The notes beneath the pieces were generated by a model. That model was not told where the DNA came from, searched no databases, and saw only the letters and a list, made by a program, of their open reading frames with translations. A stretch of DNA of 64,000 nucleotides from Sipunculus nudus (lineage: Eukaryota; Annelida; Sipuncula; Golfingiida; Sipunculidae), in contig CM049318.1 of NCBI GenBank assembly GCA_026874595.1, positions 61,352,250-61,416,249 of the forward strand. Reading direction: 5' to 3'. Of this stretch, positions 34,514 to 45,408 are shown in pieces. Both the position numbers and the translations under genes were made by a program. Position 1 is the first letter of the stretch; every line of letters starts with the position of its first letter.

Positions 34514-36950
34514 TTTATAAAAAGTCAGTTGAAAAGCATTTTGTATTGGCAAAAAATAAATTTCAAAGTTATTTCAAGTGGGGACCACTTTTGTGTACAG
34601 ATGGCAGCACTTGGTTTACCATTGGCAGATTGCCAGTGCCTTGATGTTGGCCATTGGCCACGATGATGTCAGCTCTATAAATAGTTTGGCAATCTGCCAG
34701 GATTGGAAGAAGGGCAGCCAGGTATAGGTCAAGAGTTCACTCAGTGCAGTAGCTGCATTCTAGTTATAGCTTTGGCAGACTGCTCACTGCATCATATTTG
34801 GCACCAAAGTTCAGCCTGAATCTATTTATAGCTTTGGCAGACTGCCAACTGTGTCAGATTATGCAAGAGGTCAAGAGTTCACTCAGTGCAGCCAGGTACA
34901 GGTCAAAAGTTCACTCAGTCTTGCCAGGTGCAGGTCAAGAGTTCACTCAGTGCAGTAGCTTGAGGCAGCAATTTGTCACAGGTCACTCAGGGGCAAGTGC
35001 CTTACTCTGCTAAGCCTTGTCAGCCCAGTGCATCAAACTCTGGGGAAATTTGATGTATTGGACTGATACCTGTCTATGTGTCTTTGATGGTATAATTCTC
35101 GTTTACAAGACAGGTGGTGCCACTTTTGCACAGTGTATGTCCCTGCTTATTTCACAGGAGGGGTTTGACATATCAGTCTGACATTTGGCATATGTATATA
35201 TCTCTTCCTTGTATATAAGACTGATGATACAATCATTGTATCCGCCAAAACAGAGTTTTGCAGATACTATGTTTTCAGTTGGGCACCAACGCTGCCACCA
35301 TCACCACATAGGATTCCGGAGAACTCCTCCATAACCACTGGGTAGAATTTTTAAAATTCGAAATTATGATCGGTCACATGTGAACTGCTGCGCCCTCATT
35401 TTTGGTTGACCTCTGACGTTTCCTCTCTGCCCAGCGTCCATTTGTGCGTCTTTTTCCACAAATAAACCCACATATCTTGGGAACCGTTTGACCACCTACA
35501 TTCATATTTACGCTGCAGACATCCAAGCTCATATCTCCGGAACCATTTGACCAATTTGGCAAAAATTTTGCATGTTTATAGATCTCACATAGCTCTTTAT
35601 TGTACGCAAAACTGGTGGCGCCACCTGCAATCATTTTGTACAGCGTCTGTCTGTTTGTTTGCCGTGGGATAAAATCACTCATATCTCGGCAGTGGTTTGA
35701 CATATCTGCCTAAAATTTTGCATGTTTATACATCTTGGATAGCTTTCTTGATTTTGTGGCAGGTGGCGCCACCAACATTTATGTTTACGCTGCAGACATT
35801 CAGGCTTATATCTCAGGACTGGTTTTACATACCCCCCGGAAATTTTGCATGTGTATAGATCTCCCATAGTTCTTTATCATATGCAAAACTGGTGGCGCCA
35901 CCTGCCACCATTTTTGCACAGCGTCCATCTGTTCATCTGCCTTGGGATAAAATCACTCATATCTCTGCAGTGGTTTGACTTATCCACCTGAAATTTTGCA
36001 TGTGTATACATGATTGACAGCTTTCTTGTTTTATGACAGGTGGCGCCACCTACATTCAAATTTATGCTGCAGACATTCAAGCTCATATCTCAGGAACCAT
36101 TTGACCGATTTGGCAAAAAATTTGCATGTATATAGATCTCACATAGCTCTTTATCATACGCAAAACTGGTGGTGCCACCTGCAATCATTTTTGCACAGCA
36201 TCCGTCTATTTGTTTGCCGTGGCATAAAATCACTCATATCTCGGCAATGGTTTGACATATCTGTCTAAAATTTTGCAGGTTTATACATCTTGGATAGCTC
36301 TCTGGATTTTGTGGCAGGTGGTGCCACCTACATTTATGTATACGCTGCAGACATTCAGGCTTATATCTCAGGACTGGTGTGACATACCCCCCTGAAATTT
36401 GCATGTGTATAGATCTCACATAGCTCTTTATCATACACAAAATTGTAGGCGCCACCTGCCATGATTTTTGCACTGCACCTGTCTGTTTTTCTGCCGTGGG
36501 CTAAAATCACTTGTATCTCAGTAGTGGTTTGACTTATCTGCATAAAATTTTGCATGTTTATACATCTTGGATAACTTTCTGGATTTTGTGGCAGATGGCG
36601 CCACCTACATTTATGTATACGCTGCAGACATCCAGTCTATTATGCAACACACCTCACTCTATTTCCCCTTGCCACTCAATCCATGCCTCACTTCACCTTT
36701 CCTACTCTGATTTTGGCGGATACACGTAGTTGCTTGTTGAATACCCATATTCTTGTTTTTGTGTTGTGTGCACCCATGCCAGAATTGAAGCAGTGATGTT
36801 TGTTTAATTGTTTCTTGTTCTAAGTGTTTAGTACTTGCATTGTTCATATACATGTTACACATGTTCTTGAAAAGTAATGGTCCAGCATTGAAGCATTATA
36901 CCTGGTGTAATCTCATTGCACAGGTTCGCATCAGGCCTGTAGGCCTTGTT
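34514..36950 (+). mobile_element. Family B segment with a nested D element and 3' end, copy b
   Basis: It begins with sequence matching 7026-7220. An AGGTCAAGAGTTCACTCAGT array occupies about 34720-34960. A D element occupies 35238-36755. The B 3' end CACAGGTTCGC (36919-36929), AGGCCTGTAGGCCT and CTTG (36945-36948) closes it. Confidence 0.6.
35238..36755 (+). mobile_element. Complete family D element, copy 2
   Basis: The 5' GTATCCGCCAAAA (35238-35250) has a perfect 13-bp inverted copy TTTTGGCGGATAC at 36711-36723. The 5' stem is CAAAAC-AGA-GTTTTG. It ends CTTG (36752-36755) before TTTT, where copy 1 has CTAG. GGTGGCGCCACC sites lie near 35618, 35762, 35891 and 36040, and a GATGGCGCCACC near 36596. 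The flanks (ACAATCATT | TTTTGTGTTGTG) are B sequence. Confidence 0.8.
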
Positions 36951-39666
36951 GTTATTTTATAGATAAAATTGCACTAGTGTTGATGTTAACATAAAATGAA
37001 TAACATGCAGTGAGTAACCACAGGATATAAATTTATACATCATAGGTAAGATATAAATGTGAACAGAAAATAAATTTGAAAAAGATTTGTACTTAAATAA
37101 ATTAAAAATTTATATGTGAATTAATCATACCGGTAAAATGATTTGATATATGACAGCAATAGGAAATTCTAAGTAACAGTACTTTATGAATGATGATTTA
37201 AAAGTGTAAATACATTGTGTCTTTCTTAAAACATTTATTCTTTATTTGAGGATTTGAATTCATGATCGATCATCACTAAAAAACTGGTTGAATTCAAAAC
37301 CTACTGATATATTCGGTTGTTTTAAAGTATGAACTTTCAGACCATATATAGACTGATCTGGTTGATCATCTCAACTGCTATGTATCTTAGGGTATGTAAG
37401 CAGGCCTAAGTTAGTTGAAAAATTTGCAAATGATTATGGCACTGCAAGATTAATCATCAGATTGTTTGCATCAAACTTACTGACTATCAATTATAATCGA
37501 TCATCAGCCAATCACTACCATGAAGACCAAGTTGGTGTTATTAATGTTTGTTCTAAGATAAATGAAAGCATAATTTTTGAGTGCCCTTTGCTAGAAGGTT
37601 CAATCGGTGTTAACTGGGCCTTGTATATATTTGCCAGTTTGAATGGTATGCAAGTGGTACAGTCTTTAGAAAGTTGTTAGACTAAGTTAATCATTAGACA
37701 AACATATTTAACATTACTCTGAGGCCAGAAAGACTCATCTTTTGGTCACAAACAGCCATATCAATGAGAAAATAGAAATAATAAAAAGAAATTAATTTAG
37801 CCAACATGAGTTCAGTTAAATGCACCATTTTATAGGCTGGTTAACTTGTGTATCATCTCTGTATCTCATGTAAATAGTACCCTATAATTTATTCAAATAT
37901 GGAATGAAACTTTTCCTTAAAGCACAAATATTGTGTGTTATGATTGTCCTGCAAAGGATTTCCTATGTATATACTCAACAGTCAGACTTTAGGTCAATTG
38001 TGAAATGAATTAGAATTGAAGGGGAAATCATATGAATTGGATATGGAGGGCAGGGGGATTAAATTAATAGAATTGTTGAATTAGAATTTAAATTAACAGG
38101 CTTAGATGAATTGAGTTGAACAAATTTATGTGAAGAATTACTCCATAAAATGTCCTTTTGTCTTGGAGGAGTTTATTTTAAAAACTGGGTAGCTGGTCAA
38201 AAATGGACTGAATTAACAGCTGTTAAATATTTCAGTGTGAACTATATATTTCCCCTGTGACAATTAACAACATATATCTAACTGAATTTTGTGTATCTGC
38301 ACACTTGACAGCAAAATGTTGCCCTCTGAAGTTTACAACTTTTGTTTTTATTTTGTGAATTGAATTTGAATCAGTTGAATTAAATTGGAATTACTATTTC
38401 CTCCAACAAATTGAAATTGAATTGGATTTTAACAAAAACAAAATATTAAATTGGAATGAAATTGACAAAAATCCACCCCCCATCTCATGGTATAGGTTTA
38501 AAGATCTACTGCAGCCTTATGTTCTCAGCAATGTTATGTTTGGTAGATGGTATAATTAGATCACTGTACAATTACTAAATAACCTGTATAGGTAAAATAC
38601 TGTCAGTCCATAAAACACACATTATTTAAGCCAGGATTTACAACAGAATTTAATCAGTTTAGATGTTCACACTCCCTACCTATATTCTTGTTTATTTATT
38701 TTAAAGTGAAATTATTTTAAGACAATACAATAAGATAATTATAGGAAACTTCTTATGACCAAATAAAAGAACACTTTGGCTTAACATCAGAAGAATTAAA
38801 ACAAATAACAGCTGTAATTTCCAAATTGTTTATGTCAAAACTGTGTACTGGTTAGCAACTAGCTCTGTGGCAGATGTTATGTACAGCCAGTCAAATTAAC
38901 ATGACCTTGCATAGAGTACAGTATATTATTAACATTAGGTGTTGCTATTTGATATAATAGTTATACTAAACATTGATTTAAGCCGGTATACCCAGGATCC
39001 TTTGTGACCGTCAGGGCAGGGAGGGTGCGTCACGGATGTGGAGCACGGCTGATTTGTCCTCAGATGCTGGGTCTTAATACAGGAAAGTTGGCCCACTGCC
39101 TGGCAGATTGCCATCAGCCTTGGAGAGTATTGGGTCCATTTGTTCTCAGTACATAAAGTTGGCTGTCTGTGTACCAGCACACTGCGTGATATTTGACACA
39201 TCACTACGTCAGCTTACTCCCTGACATTGTCTCTTACAGCTTCATTTTAAAAATCTTTGTGAGACCTGTCAAGACATTCTTCAAGACTTGGACATTGTTA
39301 TTGCTTCAAGACATAGACATTGTTATTGGACATGACTGTCACATTGAAGTTCAGATCCCCAGGATTGTCAGTCAAAGTTTACCTGGACAGTGACAGGGAA
39401 ATGCCATATAAATAACCCCAGGAGGTTGAACTGTTTTTGTTAAAACCTTTGTAAAAATAGATTGACTTAATACCTCTCTCTATTTTTCTGTCTTTCTCTC
39501 TCTGTCTCTCACTCTCTGTAGATCTCTTGTCTTTGTCATTCTCTCTCTAGCTAGCTGTCTGTCTTTGTGTCTTTCTGTCTCTCTCTTTCTCTCTCTCTGT
39601 CTCTCTCTGTGTTTTTGTCTCTGTACCTCTCTCCCTCTCTCCTACACCAGAATGTAATAGATAATT
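36951..39666. other. Mostly unique sequence, no supported gene
   Basis: A 72-codon ORF (37462-37680) and a minus-strand 89-codon ORF (38935-39204) have no recognisable domains. About 38030-38460 is compositionally odd, dominated by GAATTG/AAATTG words. About 39470-39650 is CT-rich. TGTCTCTTACAG near 39238 is a good acceptor-like string on the plus strand, but no exon follows that I can defend. Confidence 0.4.
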
Positions 39667-40880
39667 GTATCCCCTGACAAAGTCGGGGGATACTTTGTAA
39701 AATGCCGGTCCCCCTGCCACCCCTGCATATAAATCTTGTCGGTGTGATAACTCAAAAAATATTTCACAGATCTTTACCAAACTTGGTAAAGGTATAGATA
39801 TGGGTGAGAGGACGACGTCTAGTTAAAATGAGGTCATTACCTTGACTAGGAGAGTGTCCTTGACCTTGAATAGGTCCAATTTGGGGGAAAATCACACAAA
39901 TTCTGAAATATCTCAAGAAATCTTGCATGGATTGATCCCAAAATCAAGTTGATCAAAGATCATGGATAGGGTTGTCAATTCCCAGAAACTGGTGGCCCCA
40001 CCTATTATTCTTTACTTGTTTTCGTGCCTTTTAATACCACCAAAATTGCCACTTGACAGTACTGTGAGCATTATAAGTTGAAAACTAATGGACAGATTTC
40101 TTTTATATTATGCATATACATAGATCTATGTTGGTTATGGGATGATGTTTATTTAAATTGGGCTCATGACCTTTCCTATGAGAGTGGCCTTGACCTTGAA
40201 TATTCCCATATTTGGTGAAATTCACACAAAATCTTTAATATCTCAGTTAGGGATACATGGAATGATCCAAAAATTAAATTAACCAAAGATCTTGGATAGC
40301 TTTGTCTTTTGCAGAAGACAGGTGGTGCCGCCTTATGTCGTTTTCTTGATAAAATGATGTTGACGCAATAACTTTGTAAGAATTTGAGGTACAGTCACCA
40401 AACCCACAGGTTTGATGCATCATATCAATAGCTAGGTCAAGTTCGAGCATGGATGACCTTGATGCATTTTTTTACGGTCACAGCAGCGATTATGCTAAAA
40501 TGATATTAGGGCAATAACTCAAAAAGAATTTGTGGTACAGTCACCAAACCTACAGTTTAGATGCATCTTTGATATGGATGGCCTTGATGCATTTTTCAAG
40601 GTCACAGAGGCCATAATGCTGAAATGATGTTAACTTTAATATCTCACTGAGGGATGCATGGATTGGTCCAAAAATCAAATTGACATAAGATCTTTGACTG
40701 CATTGTTTTCTGCAGAAGACAGGTGGCCCAACCTTATGTTGTTTTCTTGCTAAAATGATGTTTAAACGGAATAACTTAGTAAGAATTTGAGGTACAGTCA
40801 CCAAACCTACAAGTTTGATGCATCTGCAGAATACAGGTGGCACCACCTTGTGTCGTTTTCTTGCTTTAACACCTTGTAAT
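39667..40880 (+). mobile_element. Family C element, 3' truncated
   Basis: The 5' stem-loop GTATCCCCTGAC-AAA-GTCGGGGGATAC (39667-39693) is followed by AATAACTCAAAAAATATTTC-type C sequence, with GACCTTGAATAGGTCC and a changed palindrome GGTGGCCCCACC near 39990. From about 40325 the units shift to a related type (GTACAGTCACCAAACCTACA). The hairpin and CTAG end are missing. Confidence 0.6.
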
Positions 40881-40979
40881 ACTGCCACATCACTAGTTAA
40901 CATTTGACAACAAAACTGCCAACATTATCTAGAAATTAAAAGTACATTTATAACTTTCACTTACATTTCAATTTTTTAG

Positions 40980-41100
40980 GATTCCCGATTAACCTCATGT
41001 GGAAGAAAAAGGAAATGGCAACAGGAATTAAAGCGAGGTGCACAAAGAATGAATCGTACATGCACACATCATAATCAACAGGAGATAGAGTGAAAAAAAG
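40980..41100 (+). other. Candidate spliced exon, possibly coding for a protein C-terminus
   Basis: A pyrimidine-rich acceptor (CATTTCAATTTTTTAG) precedes base 40980, and AAAAAAAG|GTAGGC gives a donor-like boundary after 41100. The 121-bp segment is purine-rich, as exons often are. Reading from its first base gives 37 codons, rich in Lys, Arg and Gln, before a TGA at 41091-41093. A stop before the donor would suit a 3' exon or a non-coding RNA. No domain is recognised. Confidence 0.25.
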
Positions 41101-41226
41101 GTAGGCAAATGTTAATTTGCATCCTTAATCAAATTAAAATTAGCTGTTCTGTTAGCTGATTCAGTGATGTAATATCCTCTGGCCATCTGTTTGCCAATTT
41201 TAAAATATTTGTTTTAACATTATATC

Positions 41227-41345
41227 TAGGTCAGTTGGTCTTATTCTTGGTATTTCTGACTGCAGACCTGGATGACTTTCGAGTCATGGGTTCAAATCTG
41301 ATGCTGGCAGGTGTCAACTGAGGCCAGACTTTCAAAAAAAGTCTG
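41227..41345 (+). repeat. tRNA-derived SINE-like head (tentative)
   Basis: TAGGTCAGTTGG (41227-41238) fits an A box and GGTTCAAATCT (41289-41299) fits a B box. The 62-bp distance between box starts suits a tRNA-like unit with a long variable region. An AGACTTTCAAAAAAAGTCT stem follows at about 41326-41344. It has no obvious sibling in the window. Confidence 0.4.
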
Positions 41346-41785
41346 CAAATATATTTGATGGATAGAGCAAAACTGTCTAATATCAAACATAGCATAGTCT
41401 AATCAATGACACATAACCTGTAGATGACAGGCTGTGGGATAAACATGGCTGGTCTCTCCAGGAAGAATTAGTGGTAGGTCAGTGTTTTGGAGCAAGCTAT
41501 ACATCAACTTTTTCTGGAGAATTTAAGTAATATCTCGCTTATTCTGTCTTCATATTAATGGACTGTAGGTGGCCTCTGTTAAGTCCTTAAAATGCATGTA
41601 TGACAGATATATGAGCTCGTTTATATACCAGCAGTTAGTAAAAACAGCACATACGCCAATATTGACAAAACAGAAAACCCATTTAACCAAAGGTGGTTGG
41701 TTGCATTGTGCCTAAGCTGCAGTGTCACTTGTAGCAAGACGCTCTTGATTTTGCCAAACTCTGGTTGCTCTGACATGCCACCATA

Positions 41786-43864
41786 CAGTGTTGCTCCTAG
41801 AGCGCGGCATTGCGGCATTGCCGCAATTTTATTGGCCGTGTCCCTTTATTTTTAGGCAGGCACATCCAAGTGGACGCACTATTTTCCCACGTGTCCCTCA
41901 TAATTTAAATTATGCGACCCTTAAACGAACGTAGTTACATGAAAATTTATTCAGATTGAAAAAAATCGATGTACGTATCCCTTCAGAAAGATTTGGGGAA
42001 ATCCTCTGGTATCTGAATCCCTGATAAAACTATACGCGGGATTACATAATACACACAGGTTTAATGGTCACACCATTGATGTCTTGAATGCATTGCCTCA
42101 GGGTTGGTCCATACACACGTAGGTGTTGCAGCTTTTCTGACAAAGATCGAAGTTCTAGTGGTTGGAATAAAGTTGCAAGCGATCATCCAGTGCTCGACAC
42201 TGACGTGATTTTCTTGAGCCTACATAGTCTCACGATAATGCATTTTAATTATTCTTAAACATGAATATGAAAAAGCAGATATTTTTAGGATTTATCGAAG
42301 TTAAGAAGGTGTGACCTGGTCAATATTTACGGCGTTTCACCCCTAAGTTAATCCGCAAAGTACTGTTAGAAACTCGTCTACCCAGTTTTCGAAAGTTCGT
42401 GTGTCTTGTCAAGCAGTTCTCAATGACGTAAGACTGTTTTCAATTATCAGATCGATCATTTCATTATAATGCCTTAGATTACTTTACTACGATAAGTCAG
42501 ACGATTATTTCCCTCAAAGCACTTAGGTTAGGTCTTCCACAATGATCTCAAACAATTTGCCTGTATAGTGACATCGTTTTATGGCAGGCCAGCCAACCGA
42601 CGGGCCCTCTTTTTTTAATGCATATTCCTATTCTGGACTGAACAGGTCATAAGCTTTAATTTGAATAGAAATTCCCTTGTTTGTAGAGCCTCAGGGTCAT
42701 GTGATTTTGCTGCAGCCCGGTACGAAATTAAGCCCAAGCTGGGGAATATACTTCTTCGAAAATGTGATGTTTCTCGTGACTAAATGACTCACTAACGCAG
42801 TATATAATCAATATGTAAATGTCATTATTAAGAAGAATCAATCTATTTTGTTATCGGTTGCTTTATATTTCTTGGACCAATAATGCAGATGTTTTAAAAT
42901 CTTTTGATACTAGTCAAACAAGTATTATATGGCGGCTATCGGCAGCATATTTTCCCGGTTAAGCTGACATCGTTTCCGCGGATATAGGCGTAGGTTACGT
43001 AGGTTAGCACGAAAATTTCAGAAATCAAGATGCATTGATCAAAATATTCTGAGTACAGTTTCTGTAATAAATAAAGTACGATTTTTTAGAGAAATTGTGA
43101 TTTCTAGTAGTTTGATACTTACCTAACAATTATAATAAGCCTATAAGGCAATGCCGGCCGCAAATTTTCCCGGCTGACAAGTAACATCATTCCACGGCTA
43201 TACGCCTACGCATAAATGACATGGAAAGGTCACTTAAGTTTTAGTTACCGATTGTTTTACTTTTATTGGGAACAGAAATTTGGATATTTATTGTATTCCT
43301 TTCATTCTTGTCAAACTAAAATTTTATATTAACATGCCCGTAACAGACTTAAACAAACTGATGTTGTACCACGGCAACTTACGCTGGTGCGGTTGACTTT
43401 CTTAATAGCCTCTCTTTATAACATTAATCGACGGTGAATAAAACCTTATGTAAATGTTTGTTTTATCCCCCGTTAACTGAGTTGTTCAAAACATGTTTCG
43501 ATACTGACTTGCCACTTTGAATGGTACAAGCTGACTCAATCAAAGATGATTGTGTGTAAGCAGTTTGCAATCTGTACATGGTCATCTATGTATAATGTTG
43601 TTATTGAGACAAGAATTTCCTAGGCTTAAGTTTCATGAAGACTTGAGATAGGTGACCTGTAATATATTTAACAATTCCAGCCTTTACAATACCTATTATT
43701 CATTTCAAAATGCGCAAGACTTAAAACATTCATATAACATTGATTATTTTAACATAAAAAAGTGCTTCGAAGAACATGTCCCCACCTAATTTTGGTTTGT
43801 CCCCCAGAATTTTCATCAAGAGGGCCCTGTGTCCCTTTGTGTTTCATGCCTAGGAGCAACACTG
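41786..43864. mobile_element. hAT-like element with 6-bp target duplication
   Basis: A perfect 15-bp inverted repeat CAGTGTTGCTCCTAG / CTAGGAGCAACACTG bounds 2,079 bp. Both flanks carry ACCATA (41780-41785 and 43865-43870). CAGTGTTG ends are typical of hAT elements, although hAT usually duplicates 8 bp. GTGTCCCTTTAT and GTGTCCCTTTGT lie near the two ends. Two diverged internal segments (about 42930-43005 and 43150-43215) share TTTTCCCGG..GCTGACA..CATCGTTTCC-type wording. No transposase ORF is visible. Confidence 0.7.
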
Positions 43865-44405
43865 ACCATATGTCCTAGGATATGTTAAGACTATTGTTGC
43901 GGGCCCCACATGTTATAAACACATAGATATAAACAAAATGAACAGCCTGTGTTTGGTGGGATCAGGCCTAGACGTATAAAATGTTCAAAGGGTTATTTTT
44001 GTTGATGAGCAATTAAAGCATCATGCTGATATCAGATACAGCCCTTTAAACCAGAAATGGCTGGCCTGTGGTAACACCAGGGATAATATGACTCTTGACA
44101 CCAAGATGCCAATCTGGCACAACCTGAATCAGAGCCAGTATGAAGTATGAGTACGTCAGGTTAATAAGATTAAACATAAACAAAATGGAGGGATTTTCCT
44201 TCACAAAGGAGACTTTATACATATTACACTGGTTAATCACATTTAAGGTTTGAAGTTATCCTTCAGCCTAATCCATGATTTTTGTATCACCACAAATGTT
44301 AGGATGTATTGCTATTCAGAGATTAGTTCTGTTGTGGTTGTAGTTAATATAAGCACGTCTTAGCTGCACCCAAGAAATCTTTGGAACCATATATTGTGCT
44401 TCGAT
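43865..44405. other. Flanking unique sequence
   Basis: This continues the unique region interrupted by the hAT-like element. Nothing recognisable is present. Confidence 0.5.
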
Positions 44406-45408
44406 TTTTTAGCTTAGCTGACTGTAAGTCATCTGAGGTATAGATTTGGGGCTTTGTCCTTCCAGCTGTCTTGCCATCAAGCCGTCAGGGCGTCTGTTCG
44501 TCTGTTAGCAGGGCACAAATCATAACCTGACCTTAGAAGCCTGTATCTAAAAATCTTGGTTGGGTCATAAAAAATCTCCTTTGAATCCTGAAATGAGGTC
44601 ACTGTGACCTATATGCTATGGGGCTTGCAAGTACCCTCCAAAACAATCCAAATTTGATACAAAACCAATTTTATAATTAATGGATGGATTGTCATGAATG
44701 ATTATGTAACCTTGAATATTGACCATGAATAGTTTTGTCAGTTCCCAAAAAGTGGTGGTGCCTCCTGTATTTTTGAGCTAAAGCGATCACCCTTTGTCTG
44801 TCGTCCGTCTGTCCGTCTTTCTATCCGTCCGTCCGTTAACCTGGCACAAATTGTAACCTCTGGACCTAGAAACTTGTAACTTTACATTCTGAGAGGTCCA
44901 TGAAAAATCTCCTTGGAAACCAGAAATGAGGTCTCTGTTACCCATATTCTTCGAGCTATGGGGCCTCAAAGTACCCCAAAGAATAGTAAAAAATTTCATA
45001 AAAAAAATTCAATATCTCATTAACTACATCACTGATGGTCATGATTTTATGCATACATATTAATCATGAGATGTTCCATTAGTTCCTGCAGACTTTTTTT
45101 TACGAATTTTTTTCTCTTTTTTTGAGACCTTTAAAAATGTGAACATCTGTTAACAAGGCACAAATCGTAAAGACTGGACCTAGAATCTTCATTCTGTACA
45201 CACTGAGAGACCTATGAAAAGTCTCCATGCAAACCAGAAATTAGGTCTCTGTTACCCATATCCTTCGAGCTATGGAGCCCCAAAGTACCCCCCAGAATAG
45301 TCAAAATTTTCATACAAAAACTTCAATATCTCATTAACTTGATCACTGATGGTCATGATTTTTGGCATACATATTGATCATGAGATGTTTCCTCAGTTTC
45401 TGCAGACT

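Noticed and set aside
35374-36729. Overlapping ORFs on both strands (about 60-110 codons)
   Set aside because: They lie in family D tandem units and reflect repetition. The residues around the GGTGGCGCCACC palindrome are shared only because the DNA is.
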